64,000 nucleotides of DNA from Hymenopellis radicata (lineage: Eukaryota > Basidiomycota > Agaricomycetes > Agaricales > Physalacriaceae): positions 248,001-312,000 of the forward strand of contig JADNRX010000022.1 of assembly GCA_015501595.1 (NCBI GenBank), written 5' to 3'. The position numbers were made by a program, and so were the translations under genes. Positions 34,020 to 45,795 of this stretch are shown here, piece by piece. Each line of letters opens with the position of its first letter. The stretch's first letter is position 1. The notes under the pieces were generated by a model. The model saw only the letters and a program-made list of their open reading frames with translations, made no database searches and had not been told where the DNA came from.

Positions 34020-36240
34020 GGTATGAATGTTATATTTGCGGACTAGCATGGTGGATTTATGGAGTTTAGGTTATGGCCTTCAACTCTGCCACTTTCTTGG
34101 TAGCTCTTGTTTTTTTTGGACTTAATGGCTACGTTTACCCTTGACATTTACTGCCCGTTGGACGGTTCGAATATTCGGCAAGTCGCGAGTGAGATACACA
34201 TCGGGACGTGTACTGCTTAAACTTGAGCCTAAGGTCCAGCACCGTATGTTTATAAGTTAGCCACCCCCGCCCCGTCCCGCCAAGCTCGATTCTCATCCCT
34301 CTGAGTCTGAAATCCAACATGCGAGAAGCTCGGAAACCGCGAACATTCATCAGAGACATGAGGAGTTGCAATTAAATACTCGGTCCATTCTAGCTCCTGA
34401 ACTTTTGTATGTGTACAAGGAAGCGTGGCGAGGGTACGTCATTCCGTCATTCGCCAAGATAAAGGACTGCGCTAAGAGGTGATGGCGGAGATGATGCGCA
34501 GCGCCGTCTTCATCTAGTCTGTTTTTCGTTGGCAGGCCGATGTAGAAGCTGGGCCTTCGGTGTTTGCCGAGATCACGTGCCATCAAGTTCGACGCGTCGT
34601 CCCATTAGTCTCTTGAAAACATCTTAATTACGCGTAATGTTCCTTGTCTTGCTGCTATTTACTCTGCTGATGAGTGTTACTTCCTTGTAATATGAGGATT
34701 TGGTGAAAACACTGTCGGGAGCTGCAATTCGCCGGGATTGAGACCTTGGTGAGAGCCCGGTACCGTTCAGGTCCGAGTACTCTAAATTCATGTTTGTTGC
34801 TCTAACCAAAGGCAGGTGCCTTAGTAGACTCAACACATTACAACTTGCCCATGTCAAATAGACGACCATGCAAATATGGCGGGAACGAGCTGGAAATTGT
34901 CGTCCCAATCTACTAAGAAAGATCTACTAAGAAAGAGAGATCGGGGCCGGGTAGTGACACTGCCACATTTAATTACCTAAGTAATGTTACTTAAGCAGAC
35001 CTGTTGGTGCGACCGGCTTTTCGCCTGTGCTGTTTGCCGAGTCGTGGGACTTTCCCGGCCATCTCCGCGCCAACACGTATTTCTACTCACCGTACTTTGA
35101 GAGGAGCAGTAGCATCTAACTCATGTAGGGATGCCCCACCGTGTCCATTCCATGGAGCGCACAGATGGACATGGCTATGGGCCTGTGCTGCCTCTGCGCC
35201 ATAGAGCTTTGGTGACATTGAAAACATAGTAGCTCAGGCTGATATACAGTCACGGTTTGAGTGCAAGATGATGAAAAGTCCTTCTGTCCTGCATCAAATC
35301 ATAAGGTTAGTTTATGTCGCAAGCACCATTTCCAGCTATCACCTACCCAGTCGAATGTTCAACAGCCCTGCAGAATATTTCTGTCCCGTTTCTTCAGAGT
35401 GTAGCATCAACATGTACGGCTCCACACCGTACCGTATACGGTTACGGCCATAAGCAGTACAGTATATATGGGTGCAGACTCCAGAGTCTGGAGGCCTTAC
35501 AGTACGGTATACGGGACGGATTTTAGCACCCATACAAATACAAGCCATATATAGGTGGTTGTCTGTCGTGACCTCCCAAATGGACCCGTGAGAACTGCAC
35601 TGGGATTAATGTATCTGGGTGTCTACTGTCCACCCCAATGACTGTCATGTTGCTACAAGTCTTCCCTGGCAAGTTATAAGGCACCCGTAACAAAGCGGTA
35701 CCATAAAGAGCATGCCAAAGTGCCCTTACAGTTTGCTTACAGTACAGTTATAAGAACCGTAAAAGCCGTACCCGTTATACGGTTACCGTGTTAAAGAGCA
35801 GTAGTGATAGCACGTGACGGAGACGCGCTTTCGTTCTGACCAAATGTCGTGCGTACAGGATCGTTTCTCGTCTCTCAACAATGTGAGTCTTTGTACCTCT
35901 AAGGCTGTTCTTAACAGGAGCAAGCCTTCTCTCTTCTTCGTTGTCTGGAGAAGACGCGCAGATAGTGCTTGATTACTATCTGCGTTTCAGGCTGTCTGTA
36001 AGTACACCGACAGTCCAACTTTACCAGAAGTGATGTCTATCTGCCACGAAAACACTGTTCCAACTGTATCTTTTACTTATTCCAACATTCCCGTCTACAC
36101 GCTCGTACGTTGCTCTCACTTGTGATTTCAGAGCTCCTCTTTCGATGGTTATCCTGCCGTGACGCGCCAGCTGAATTGCAAGGCGCTTGATACTCTCACT
36201 TGGACGCATGAATTTGCCTAATCCGAATCGCATTTACAGA
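34020..36240. other. Long gene-free interval with palindromic repeats
   Basis: No gene supported over 2.2 kb. The right part holds a palindrome-rich segment annotated separately (35380-35830). Short frames show no motif or consistent splicing. Confidence 0.5.
35380..35830. repeat. Palindrome-rich repeat segment
   Basis: Repeated short motifs GTATACGG and its reverse, ACAGTACGGTATACGG and GTTATACGGTTACCG. They include CTCCAGAGTCTGGAG, a perfect 6 bp stem on a 3 bp centre, and the flanking arms TATGGGTGC (35468) and GCACCCATA (35527). No coding frame. Probably a decayed non-autonomous transposon, but no clear ends or target duplication were found. Confidence 0.45.
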
Positions 36241-36399
36241 CCGCCACACAGGTGCAAAGGTATACTCCGTGGAAGCAGGATTCGCTCCACCCGGAACCAA
36301 AGGAGACTCCCCCCCTAGAGGGCGATTTTCAAATTTACCTCAAACTTGCAAGTCGAACTTTTTGTCTCGGTACTTCGGACTACGACTACTACTTCCAGC

Positions 36400-37015
36400 G
36401 CCTCATGTCAGAAATCTGGAATTCTTTCGACTTCTCTCCCTCAGCGCTCACCGTTAATATCACGAGTTTTATCTCTATGAGACCTCGTCGACCCGAATCT
36501 GAAAACCGCGTTAGCCTGCAGGATTCCTCAGGATACAGTCGCCCTTGACGCCCACGAACTGGATCTGTTTGTACACCTGCGCCATTATATTGGAAATCAG
36601 AACTGATCTCTTCTAGAGGAGGGGGGCCAGCAAAGTGTGGCAGACGATGATGGAAGAGCAGTTTGTATATTATACTTGTGGCCCACCACTCCCACACTAC
36701 TAAGGCAACGGAACAATCCCTGAAACGGAGAATACAGCCTGTCAGTGTCATGCGAGTAATCCACGAGGTAGATGGACGAACAATAAAGCATCTGAGCAGG
36801 GTAATAGACGCGCTTTTGTTGCTTGCTTTGTGCGCGTCAGGTACCTGCATACAAAGGAAAATGCGGTCACGCCACACCAGCGTCGTTTCGCGGCGGCCAT
36901 GAAATGATTCTTTGAAGAGGGCCAGATCATCAGGCACCTTGGCGTTGGGGAGGACGGATCCTGGGAGAAAAGCGAGGTCAAGCGCTGGAAAGCTGAAACA
37001 TGTACAGATTGGGCT
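36400..37015 (+). pseudogene. Decayed hypothetical gene fragment
   Basis: Two coding-looking stretches on the plus strand: ALACRIPQDTVALDAHELDL with FVHLRHYIGNQ (about 36500-36590), and ENAVTPHQRRFAAAMK followed by an in-frame TGA and then FFEEGQIIRHLGVGEDGSW (about 36855-36970). The two appear to be exons of one gene of an Agaricomycete hypothetical family, interrupted by the stop codon at about 36904. Exon borders and the 5' end were not resolved and no function is known to me. Confidence 0.35.
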
Positions 37016-37171
37016 TAAAGACGGACAAAATAGGACAGCCTGACGATGGCCCCGAACCGCAAGGCAGCTGATTGGATTAGACCGGTGCGGGTGCGGTCGA
37101 AATAGGCTCTACGAGGAGACGACCATACAAGGCCAGGTGCACCGCCACAGGTTCGCCACGCGCGTCATTTG

Positions 37172-38950
37172 ATGCAGGTTAGCTTCACGTTCTTACCTTT
37201 GACATCCGAAACAAATTGCTTTTTGGTCGCTGCGTCTGGCAGCCTCGACGCCCAGCTCTTATACTGGCTCACCGTCCGCCAAGGAAACTATTTGGCATCT
37301 TCAAACGAAAACCCCGCCGCAACACTATCACCGTCGTCGACATAGCTCCGCCCGCTCCGCTACCCGCTTCAGCGGCGACATTCAGCAATCCGGCCATGAT
37401 TGCCGACCCCGCCGCCCAGCCACCAACAAAGGCGAATCTCAAGGCCTGGTGGAATCAGTTTACCTTTGTACAAAAGGTCAAGAAGGAAAGCGATGCAAAA
37501 GGTGTGTTTTGTCCGCGTCTGCGCCACATGTCCTGTTGATGCCGTTCAAGACGAGGAACACCCTGTCTTTGGCAAGCCACTGGGAGATAGCCTCAGGTAT
37601 GCCAGTGTCCAGATCTCGACCGCCAACGCCAGTGGGGAACTGTACGTGTGGGGTTACATACCAGTTGTTGTCGCAAAGTGGTGCGTATCTATCGAGATTA
37701 ACTACGGCGTGCTCATAGTTGGCCTTAGTGGTCTCTATCTGAAGGAAACCGGTCCGCCGCTCCCCTTTTAGGCGCACCCCCCGCTCACGGTGTCTGTAGC
37801 AACGGAAGTCGCTGGTACATTCCGAGTCAACGGATCTAACAGACGCATGCGGGAACTGCAGGCCGTATTCGAGACGCCGCCCCGGGTACGCGCTCCCGTC
37901 TGTTCATGTCACGATCTCCTTCTCAACCGCCATCAGTACGGCAAGTCATTAGACTGGAAGCAGGTCCAATATACCCCCCATGATGTTGCCAGCGTTTTCA
38001 GGAGATATCTCACTCAGATGCCGGTTCGTCCACCCTCTGTACACCCGCACCGCCCGTCCATGTTGACCCGCCCGTTAGGAACCAGTGATACCCTACGACA
38101 TGTACCATGACGTAAGTAACTCATTTCTACCCCCTTTGACCACTCTCTAACTCATTCCTGTGCAGTTTCGGAACGCCCTAGGTATCCATCTACCTTTCCT
38201 ACACTCCCTCGTCTAATAATATTGCAGCCAAGGAACCCTATAACCAAGAGGAAATCATATCCACATACAAGGGGCTCATACGAAAGATGCCCCGACCCAA
38301 TCAATACCTCCTACTCTATGTCCTTGATCTGTTATCGGTCTTTGCTCGAAAGTCCGATATCAACCTAATGAACGCCTCCAGTAAGACTTTTTGCTTTCAT
38401 CTCGAGTGTCCTCATGTCGTGTTGCAGATCTCGCAGTCATCTTTCGTCCTGGATTAATATCACATCCAGAACATGAAATGTCTCCTACGGAGCACTCGCT
38501 AAGCCAGCGCGTATTGGAGTTCCTGATCGCCCAACAAGACTGGTTTATGCTTGACATACCGCCACCGCCCGCAAACGAGTTGATGCCATACTCGGCGGGG
38601 TCCACAGCAGATGACGATGTGGTTGCATCAGACGATGAAGGTCGGAGGGTGACACGACGACGGACGACGATCGACCGCGGTACGCCTACCTCAGCCTGAC
38701 GCTCGATTCGGCTTCCATTTATCGCGTCTTTCTAGCGCAACACGGAGCGTTAGAGGAAAACGTATCCCTTTCGCCAGTAACAGAGTCGCCAGACAGCGCA
38801 CTTCGTGTTACAAGAAGCCGAACTCTACCTTCTGGTCATCAGCGAGGACCACCAAATTCATCGGATGGTTCAACACATCGCGTATTACGGAAGCAGAAGA
38901 GGGCGTCCTCGTCTCATGCCCACTCAAAAAGTGGTAACGACAGCTCGTAG
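37172..38950 (+). CDS. Rho GTPase-activating protein
   Basis: RhoGAP-domain protein that would stimulate GTP hydrolysis by Rho/Cdc42-type GTPases and so act on polarity and wall growth. Downstream exons are secure and phase-consistent: 37551-37680, 37729-37751, 37800-37885, 37937-38023, 38079-38111, 38166-38181, 38228-38380, 38428-38679, 38736-38950. The domain shows GTFRVNGSNRRMRELQAVFE with the arginine finger, DVASVFRRYLTQMPEPVIPY, NQYLLLYVLDLLSVFARKS and NLAVIFRPGLISHP with the conserved Asn. A last intron at 38680-38735 leads to a basic Ser-rich tail. The first exon is inferred (ATG CAG at 37172-37177 spliced to 37243), giving 419 aa. The N-terminus contains KLFGIFKRKPRR and LKAWWNQFTFVQKVKKES. 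Confidence 0.9.
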
Positions 38951-39302
38951 ACACGACTCTTCTCTCTTCTCTGGCATACCCTCACGACTTCCCTTCCCCT
39001 CATTTGGTGCACGTTTGGATTTTATTGCTTTCTTCTAGAAAAATGAGCTGTCGGACTCGATTTTTCTATGTTGTTGCGTACATGTACTTTTCACCATATG
39101 GACGTAATCTATTAATATTGCTGTATGTATATTTACCATTTTCTTGTTTTATTTCAGGTCCCCGACAACAGTGATGGAGGCAAGAAGATCACCCGGGGCT
39201 GGCCCATTGCGACTGTCCGGCTGGAAAGCGCAGCACAGATACTTTCATTCAGCTCCCTCATCACTCTTCGTTTCTCACACTCTTTTCTACTAATCACCAG
39301 TC

Positions 39303-41395
39303 ATGTCCCGGCCTTACAGAGACAACCTAAACGCGCACACTGACCTCCAAGACTACTTTGACACCGTTCCGGTGCGTACCCTGGCCCTTCCCTTTTTGGC
39401 TCGTTGCTCATAATGTGGCGTAGCCTGCGCATCGACTGTCCTCAGCACCCTCGACGTTCAGCTATTCCAATAACAATGATTCAATACCTATGGTCTCTCA
39501 GCCGTCGCCGCGGTCGTATGGATCACAGCCCGCAGCCATGAACTCATCCACGCAAATGAACGCTGGACACTACGAATCGATGGACCGGTCGCATTCTGAC
39601 CAGGAGCCTATAACGCAGAACTCCAACTGGATGGAGAAGGGCGCTTCCGGGGGAGGCAGCGGCGGGGGAAAGAAGTCCAAGTGGCTGGTGAGTGCATGTA
39701 CACGTGACAACATCTGCGCATTGATCGCCGGTCGCGCAGGTCGTGGGAGGCGTTGTCGGGTTGCTGTGTTTGATTGGTGTGGGTGTTGCGCTGGGCGTTA
39801 CGCTGTCGAAGAAGAGCTCGAGCTCGAGTTCGTCGTCGTCGTCGTCGTCCTCCAGCTCGTCGTCCGACCCGAGTGTTTTTGACAAGGACGAGAATTTGCA
39901 TTTGTCGTTCTATGGCATTGCGTATACACCGGCGGGATCACAGCTTCCTGATTGTGGCAACTCCTTAGGTGTGTTCCATTGGGCTCTCTACGTTGCCTGT
40001 GTTTATGCCATGAACAGACGATATCATCAAGGATATCCAGATCATGTCCCAATTGACCACGGTACGCTTTCGAATTTCCATCCCTGAGTTTCAAGATTGA
40101 ATGCTCCTCTCTAGCGTGTCCGTCTGTACGGCGCCGACTGCAACCAGTCTGCCCTCGTGGTACGTCCACCATCACCCCAAAACTCTGTCCATCGTATTTA
40201 TATCTGCATAGCTTGACGCCATCGCCCAAACCAAGGTTAACATGACCGTCTATCTTGGGAACTACCCTGTATCCACGGACGACGACGCGGCGTACGACCG
40301 CCAACGCGATACGATAAAGGAGGCGCTGCAGACGTACGGCACGGACCATGTCGGTGGTATTACGGTCGGGAATGAGTATATTCTCAAGTACGCCAGCAGT
40401 TCCATCGTCATCATTATCATTTTTCTTATCAATCTATGTATAGCTACCTCAACGCGAACGGCGGGACAGATGCGAATTCTGCGGTCGGCGACGCAGGCGC
40501 CAAGCTCCTCATTGCGAACATCAACGATACCAAGTCCATGCTGGAGGACCTGAGTCTCGATCTGAAGGTCGGCAACGCCGATGCGGGGAGCTACTTTAAC
40601 GATCTCGTCATGCAGCAAATTGACTATGGCGTGAGTGTTCCGCCGTTGCTTGACTCTCTGTTCTCACTTCATGTATATATTAGATGGCCAACGTACATCC
40701 GTGGTTCGCGAACGTGAGTATCGACGAGGCTGCGGGGTGGACGTGGCAGTTTTTCCAGTGGAACGATGTTGAGCTTGCGGCCAAGTTTACGCCGACGCCT
40801 GATATGTCTATTGCTGAGACGGGTATGCTTTGTTTTGTGTCTTGTAGACTGACTGAGGAACTTTGTTATAGGATGGCCGACTGTAAGCGCGGATGTAGTG
40901 TATGCGAGAAGTGAAGAGGGCTAACGCTGTCCAGAAATCTTCGGATGCAGGTAACGAGAGCAATGGGCCTTCGACTGCGTCGGTTGAAAACCTCAACGTA
41001 CGTACTCACACCGCTTCCTTGTAAGCGTTTGCTCACCCATCTCTTGAAGACGTTCCTGGACACGTTTGTCTGTCAAGCCAATGCTAATGGAACGGAATAC
41101 TTTTTCTTCGAGGTGAGCTTCTTTTTCCCTGTTCTTGAATGTATACGTACTCATCTTCTTTCGTAGTTCTTTGACGAGGAGTGGAAGGCAAGTTGGGGGC
41201 TAGGCAATCACCGTTGTATATGTGACTGAATTCATTGTCTAGGACGTCCAATTTGGCGGTGTCGAAGGCTGGTGGGGCATCTTCAACGCAAAGTACGTGC
41301 TGCTCCCCCGCTCTCCGTATCCCTCATCCCAACGAACCGTCGACAGCCGAACTCTCAAGGATGGTCTTACAATTCCCAACTGCGTGTTATCATAA
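39303..41395 (+). CDS. Glucan endo-1,3-beta-glucosidase, GH17, membrane anchored
   Basis: Family 17 glycoside hydrolase of the fungal btgC type, cleaving beta-1,3-glucan at the cell surface. The start is MSRPYRDNLNAHTDLQDYFD. A Ser/Asn/Gln-rich cytosolic region of about 120 residues is followed by one transmembrane helix (GGVVGLLCLIGVGVALGVTL), so type II orientation, then a run of about 17 Ser encoded by a triplet microsatellite (39818-39860). The catalytic domain shows LHLSFYGIAYTP, RVRLYGADCNQ, GITVGNE (acid/base Glu), VHPWFANVSIDEAAGWTWQF and SIAETGWPT (nucleophile Glu). The C-terminal exons read TFLDTFVCQANANGTEYFFF, VQFGGVEGWWGIFNA and TLKDGLTIPNC before TAA at 41395. About a dozen exons; the ETG|WPT junction is split by two small introns. 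Confidence 0.93.
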
Positions 41396-41728
41396 GCGAG
41401 CGTCTCATCACTGGGTTTCGAGGATTGGATTCTTTGTTGTTGTTGTTGTTTTTCAAGTTCTCACAGAACGGACACATTTTTGTTATCCCATGGGACAACT
41501 TCTCATTCGTTTTCATACATTACTGTTGCTGGTCGACGCAAGACGGAGTAGGACTAGGCTATTTTGAAAAGTATTTACTTGGTCGAGTTGACGGACAATG
41601 CTATACAGAAGATTTTGGAAGTAAGAAAGAGTAGGTTGGTCTGGAGGAAGTATCGCGAGTGTAGGTAAATGTCATGCCAGAGATAATTGGCTGTCGCGCT
41701 AGTCGGTCCGCTTCCCATGATTGTCCTA

Positions 41729-41817
41729 CTCTCTGGCTGGGAGTCGAACCCAGCTTGCGCGCGGCACCGGCTGTCCAACCAAATGACAGGCGCGTGTACT
41801 GACCGTACTATCAGAGA
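41729..41817 (-). pseudogene. tRNA-Asp(GTC)-like sequence, degenerate
   Basis: On the minus strand, the T arm CTGGGTTCGACTCCCAG, acceptor 3' side CCAGAGA plus discriminator G, and anticodon loop CTGTCA (GTC) with stem CGCGC/GCGCG. About 20 bp between positions 37 and 38 fits an intron. Faults: the acceptor 5' side is TCTCTGA, leaving A7 opposite C66, and the D loop is only about 5 nt and about 3 nt shorter than normal. Likely a pseudogene; an internal promoter A box is doubtful. Confidence 0.5.
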
Positions 41818-41960
41818 TTGTTCAACAGTGCAGACTTGCATTTTGAGTGATAATTCAGGAAGTTGGAATCATTCCCCGAGGGCCGACAACGAATGCCCAC
41901 CCTGTTTGAAAAGTGTAAATCTGAAATCAAGTGAAGTAAAAAAGACGTGCAAGACTTGTA

Positions 41961-42044
41961 CTCTCTGGCTGGGAGTCGAACCCAGCTTCTACGCGACACC
42001 GGCCCAATGACAGGCGCGTGTACTAACGTATACACTACCAAAGA
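41961..42044 (-). tRNA. tRNA-Asp(GTC)-like, 12 bp intron, possibly pseudo
   Basis: Minus-strand sequence with acceptor TCTTTGG/CCAGAGA (one G-U pair), discriminator G, a 72 nt body after removing a 12 bp intron (TTGGGCCGGTGT) between 37 and 38, anticodon loop CTGTCA-C giving anticodon GTC, and a perfect T arm identical to that of the copy at 41729-41817. Faults: the D loop reads ATACGTTA instead of a loop with the conserved GG, and base 27 (C) faces 43 (A). It could be a functional divergent tRNA-Asp or a second pseudogene. Confidence 0.45.
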
Positions 42045-42113
42045 TGACTAGTCCTTTACTGCAGACTGCCATTCTGAGAGTAACAATTCAGACGTACACG
42101 ACATTCTCCCGAC

Positions 42114-43985
42114 TCAAGAGGACGAAATTCTAGATCTCGCACGTTGCCGGAGGTCCATTGCCCATCCAAGAAGACTGATCCCCGCCGCCCCGGCGAAACA
42201 CGTCCCCACAAAGATGATCACATTCTCATACTTCCCCCCACTAAGCGGGAACGCCTTTCTCATATCCACCGTCGAACCCGTGATTAATCCAGACGATATC
42301 GGTGTCGACAGAATGTTGCCCAAGCCTCTCGAGAACAAGAAGTACCCAAAGAGCGTCGTCGTCAAGTTCGGATTCTCCTCTAAAGAACTTTCGGTCAACG
42401 GATTCTACGGACAAGTGGGAGGTCCTACTGGCGACAGGTCGAACGAATGCGGTGAACAAGCTGGTCCAGCCGCTGGCGAGCATTCCGTAGGCGATGCCAA
42501 AGGAAAGTAAACCGGCAAGATTCCTTGATAAGAGGCCCCAGATCACGAAGGTCACGAGAGAGGTGGAAAGCAAGGTTGACATTGCCAGGAAGAACGGGTC
42601 GAGGACATCGGAAAGATATCCCATCGATATCCGTCCGAAAACTGAGGCGCCTAGTAGATGTAAACAGCGTTAGATCCTCATTGGAATGTTCAAATTTCTG
42701 GCTGACCATTTAGCAACGCCACAGTCAACGCCGCTTGACTCGTCGTTACGCGAAGTTCGCGTGCAAATGCTACATAAAGGGTTGAGATTAGAATGCAGGT
42801 GCTAGGACACTTACTCGGAAGCCACACGATGGGCACGAAATATCCAAACCCTTGTAAGGTGTTGGCAGCGAGCGCAATCCAGATCGTCGTGCTCTTCATC
42901 CATTCCTTGCTCTGTGGCGCAGGAATCTGCTGGTGCATCCTGGAGTCGGGGATTCGCGGCCGCACGAAAGGAAGCAGAGGAACCAAGATAATGACAATGG
43001 CGATAGAGAATATGCGAATGGTTTTAGGCAGACCGTATGCCTTGATGAGCTGCGGGATCGTCAATGGGACGATTATTCCTCCAAAGGCTGTACCTGATTC
43101 AATCAAGATGTAAAGTCAGCTGCTAGCGAGAGGACGATGACTGGGTACTGACCGGCGAAGATAACACCGTTCGCCATGCCGCGTTTGTTGACAAACCACT
43201 CGGTCATATATGAGATGCAGCATGCGTAGAGGAACGAACCTGCGATGCCATACAAGACGCCCTCGAATAAAAGAATCGCAACGACCTAGGTCACTACGGT
43301 TAACCTGATGGGGGACGGGCTCGGGCAACACGTTCTCACACTTGTGACATAACTGGCCGCGAACAAGCTTGCCCAAGCCAGCGCGACTCCCACCCACATG
43401 GACGTTCGTCGGTGGTAAGGATATCGCGCATAGAAAGGATATAACACGACTCCTAGCGCGATGATATATCAATGTCTATCAAATCATGAGATTCGAATGC
43501 GGGGATGTACCAGAGCAATAAATGATCCCAGAGCTCAACGGGCCAATCACAGGAAGTATAGTCGACGCGTGTGGCTGCGAATTATACTTGTGCGTCGTCA
43601 AGTAGCCTGTGAGTCCGGATTCCACGCGTTTAAAACCTCAGTAACGACAACGAAGGCTTACTGTCCAAAAAGATACCATTCGCGCCTTGGAAGCCCCACA
43701 CCAGTGCCTGGACGAAGAATGAAGCCAACAGCTGCGTGCAGTCACGAATTAGGCAGCTTGGAATGCACAGAAGGGTCTGGTATTCACAAAGGAATAGGCG
43801 CTGGTGCCTCCGTCTACTGGCGCCAAGGAAGATTCGTTTAGCATCACTGAGCTGCCGGAGCCATGACGTCCCAGGGAGGACGAGGAGTCTCCATGATTGA
43901 GCGCAAGAGGAGAGTGAGAGGAAGGGAGCGGGGTGCGCGCCGCGAGTTCTAGCTCATCTGTAGATTTATTGAGAGACAGTGACAT
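42114..43985 (-). CDS. MFS transporter, monocarboxylate transporter-like
   Basis: Major facilitator of the fungal MCT/MCH type, predicted plasma-membrane carrier; the substrate cannot be read from sequence (relatives carry monocarboxylates or riboflavin). ATG 43985 opens a Ser/Asn-rich cytosolic region of about 75 aa. Helices follow with QGANGIFLDSYL, GSFLYACCISYMTEWFVNKR (the loop 4-5 signature before GMANGVIFAG), FGGIIVPLTIPQLIKAYG and a central basic loop with FVRPRIPDSRMHQQIP. The second half includes TLQGFGYFVPIVWLP, VFGRISMGYLSD, MLASGWTSLFTAFVRPVA and FLFSRGLGNILSTPISSGLI. The last intron (42380-42425) joins PVA to KENPNLTTTLFG in frame. Stop at 42114. Several introns of about 50 bp. 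Confidence 0.9.
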
Positions 43986-44225
43986 GATGCAAGACTGATA
44001 ATGAGAAGCAGTTTGCTCAGGTTCGCTCCATCGTCAAAGCAGTTGGGAAACCGCCGTCGGCCGAAGCCGAACGAGAGCCTCTCGGATCGATAAGTCCGGC
44101 TGCACCAATCCCCTCAGGCCTTAGCCAACAGATACCACTGGGTAAACCAATGTTTATGCAATACGTCTCTTAACTGAAACTTCATCGATATTCCTAAGTA
44201 GCATACGAGTCAAATACGAGTAACA

Positions 44226-45573
44226 TCATGGACGTTTTCTAACAGCGTTAGGACGCGGATTCCTAGTACTAGGTCTGGCGGTGTACCCTCCAACGACATG
44301 AGTACGTTCTCCTTCACCGCTTCCGTCAGACTCCGTATCAGAATCCTCGTCGCTCCGTTTTCGCTTCTTACTAGCGCCCGGTCTCTTTCGTGGACCGAGG
44401 TCTTCAACTTGCTCTTCCTTCTTCGGTTTCAACCTCCCCTCCTTCTTCACCTTTGACTTCCCAGCAATCTTCTCCAACCTCTTGGCCTCTGCCCGTTTTG
44501 CTTTAATCTCAGCATCAAAGGCGTCAAACTTGTCCAAAACAGTCTGTTGTATCTCTTCATCGTAGCCAACACATTTCATTGTCCATATATTGACTTGCTG
44601 TCAAACACAACAGTGAGATTCTTGTAATATCGTAGGTTCCGATTTTTACTTACAAAGTTGCCGACGTCGTATTCGTGCTCCACGTCCTTCGCGGTGACGG
44701 TCAAGAACTGGTTGTCTTTATCGGCGGCGGCGGCTCTGAACTCCTCGTTCGTTGGCTTCCGTCCCAGTTGCTTTCTGAGATGGATTCCGATGCGATCATG
44801 TCTGTGATACGACTCTTCGCCCTCAACGGTTTGAGCCGTCCACGTCGATTTCATCTAGGAGGATACTTCAGCATCAGCCCGAGCGCATGGGACATTGTCG
44901 CCTTACCAGTTGACTTTGTGCTTTCCATTCTCTCGTCGTAAGAGGGGCAGTCTTGCCCATCTTATACTCTCCAAGATACAGCCATTGGCTCGACCCAAGG
45001 AAGATGAGCATACTCAACGGACTCATGTCCTCTGTCCAGTCATCTTCTGCACCGGCGCCAAAGTAAAGTCCAGGGGCTCCGGGAATGGACGGTGCATGCG
45101 GGTTCCAGGTGAGTTTGAGGGAAATGAAATCCCGCCGCCTCGCTTCCGGATGATCCTTGAGGAATTTCTTGCCAGAGGATCTGCAAGTACCCTGTGGGGC
45201 ACCGCCGAAGTGATGTGAGAAGAATTCACGACTGCCTGGCACACTAGCGTCGGCCTGGTCCATTGGTACTGGATATACATCCAAGCCGACAGGCTTGAGA
45301 CGCGCAGCGAGCGTGTCTTCGTCTAGCCCGAGCCTGGCGGCGTTAGCGTCCTTGATCTTAGGCTACGTTCAAAGTATTACAGTGAGACAGAAGAAATACA
45401 CAGGTGGCAAAACATACGTTCTTCAACAGCTTCAGCTTTTTCTTGTCCTCGCCCAGTGTCGCGGTGGCCTCCTCCGACTCAATTCTGAGACGCTTACGGG
45501 ACTGCGTACGATCCGGAGAAGCTGTTTGGACGCCACATTTCACGTCGTCCTCTGACTTGACCAAGATTGTCAT
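44226..45573 (-). CDS. DUF6697-like protein
   Basis: Agaricomycete-restricted protein of unknown function, named from memory of the DUF6697 family. Four exons (45418-45573, 44907-45362, 44654-44854, 44226-44597) total 1185 nt, giving 394 aa, all in phase from ATG 45573. The N-terminus is basic and charged (SRKRLRIESEE). The core holds DFISLKLTWNPHAPSIPGAP, LYFGAGAEDDWTEDM, WLYLGEYKMGKTAPLTTREW, then HLRKQLGRKPTNEEF, FLTVTAKDVEHEYDVGN and the family signature VNIWTMKCVGYDEE. The C-terminus is Lys/Arg-rich (PRKRPGASKKRKRSDEDSD), suggesting nuclear location. A DNA-level fragment of this gene, intron included, recurs at 52795-52925. Confidence 0.8.
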
Positions 45574-45795
45574 TACGAACTGGGAGTTGGAAGTAGAGTT
45601 TGAAGTCAATGTATGTGTGAACGTAAAGCTTATGTATGTCGGTCGACCCTGTTGTGGCCGAAGGGTTGCGAGTACCGATGATCAAAAGCGTGTCGTCTAT
45701 CTAAGATCTTAAAGTTACAGGGCTGCTTTAACCAGATGAGTAGAAGAATTGACTTTGTTAGGCATACTTCATACTAACTGACGGACTGTTCACTA

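Larger units (their letters stand above)
41396..42113. other. Intergenic with two tRNA-Asp-like sequences
   Basis: Region between the GH17 gene and the MFS gene. Contains the two tRNA-like loci below, separated by about 140 bp of unique sequence, and a (TTG)n tract near 41438-41450. No protein gene. Confidence 0.6.

Noticed and set aside
39544..40349. Minus-strand frames opposite the GH17 gene (up to 183 aa)
   Set aside because: Shadows of the serine microsatellite and of the GH17 exons.
42241..42624. Unspliced MFS frame running on through SVESVDRKFFRGE
   Set aside because: This is read-through of the last 46 bp intron. Splicing restores the conserved helix sequence.
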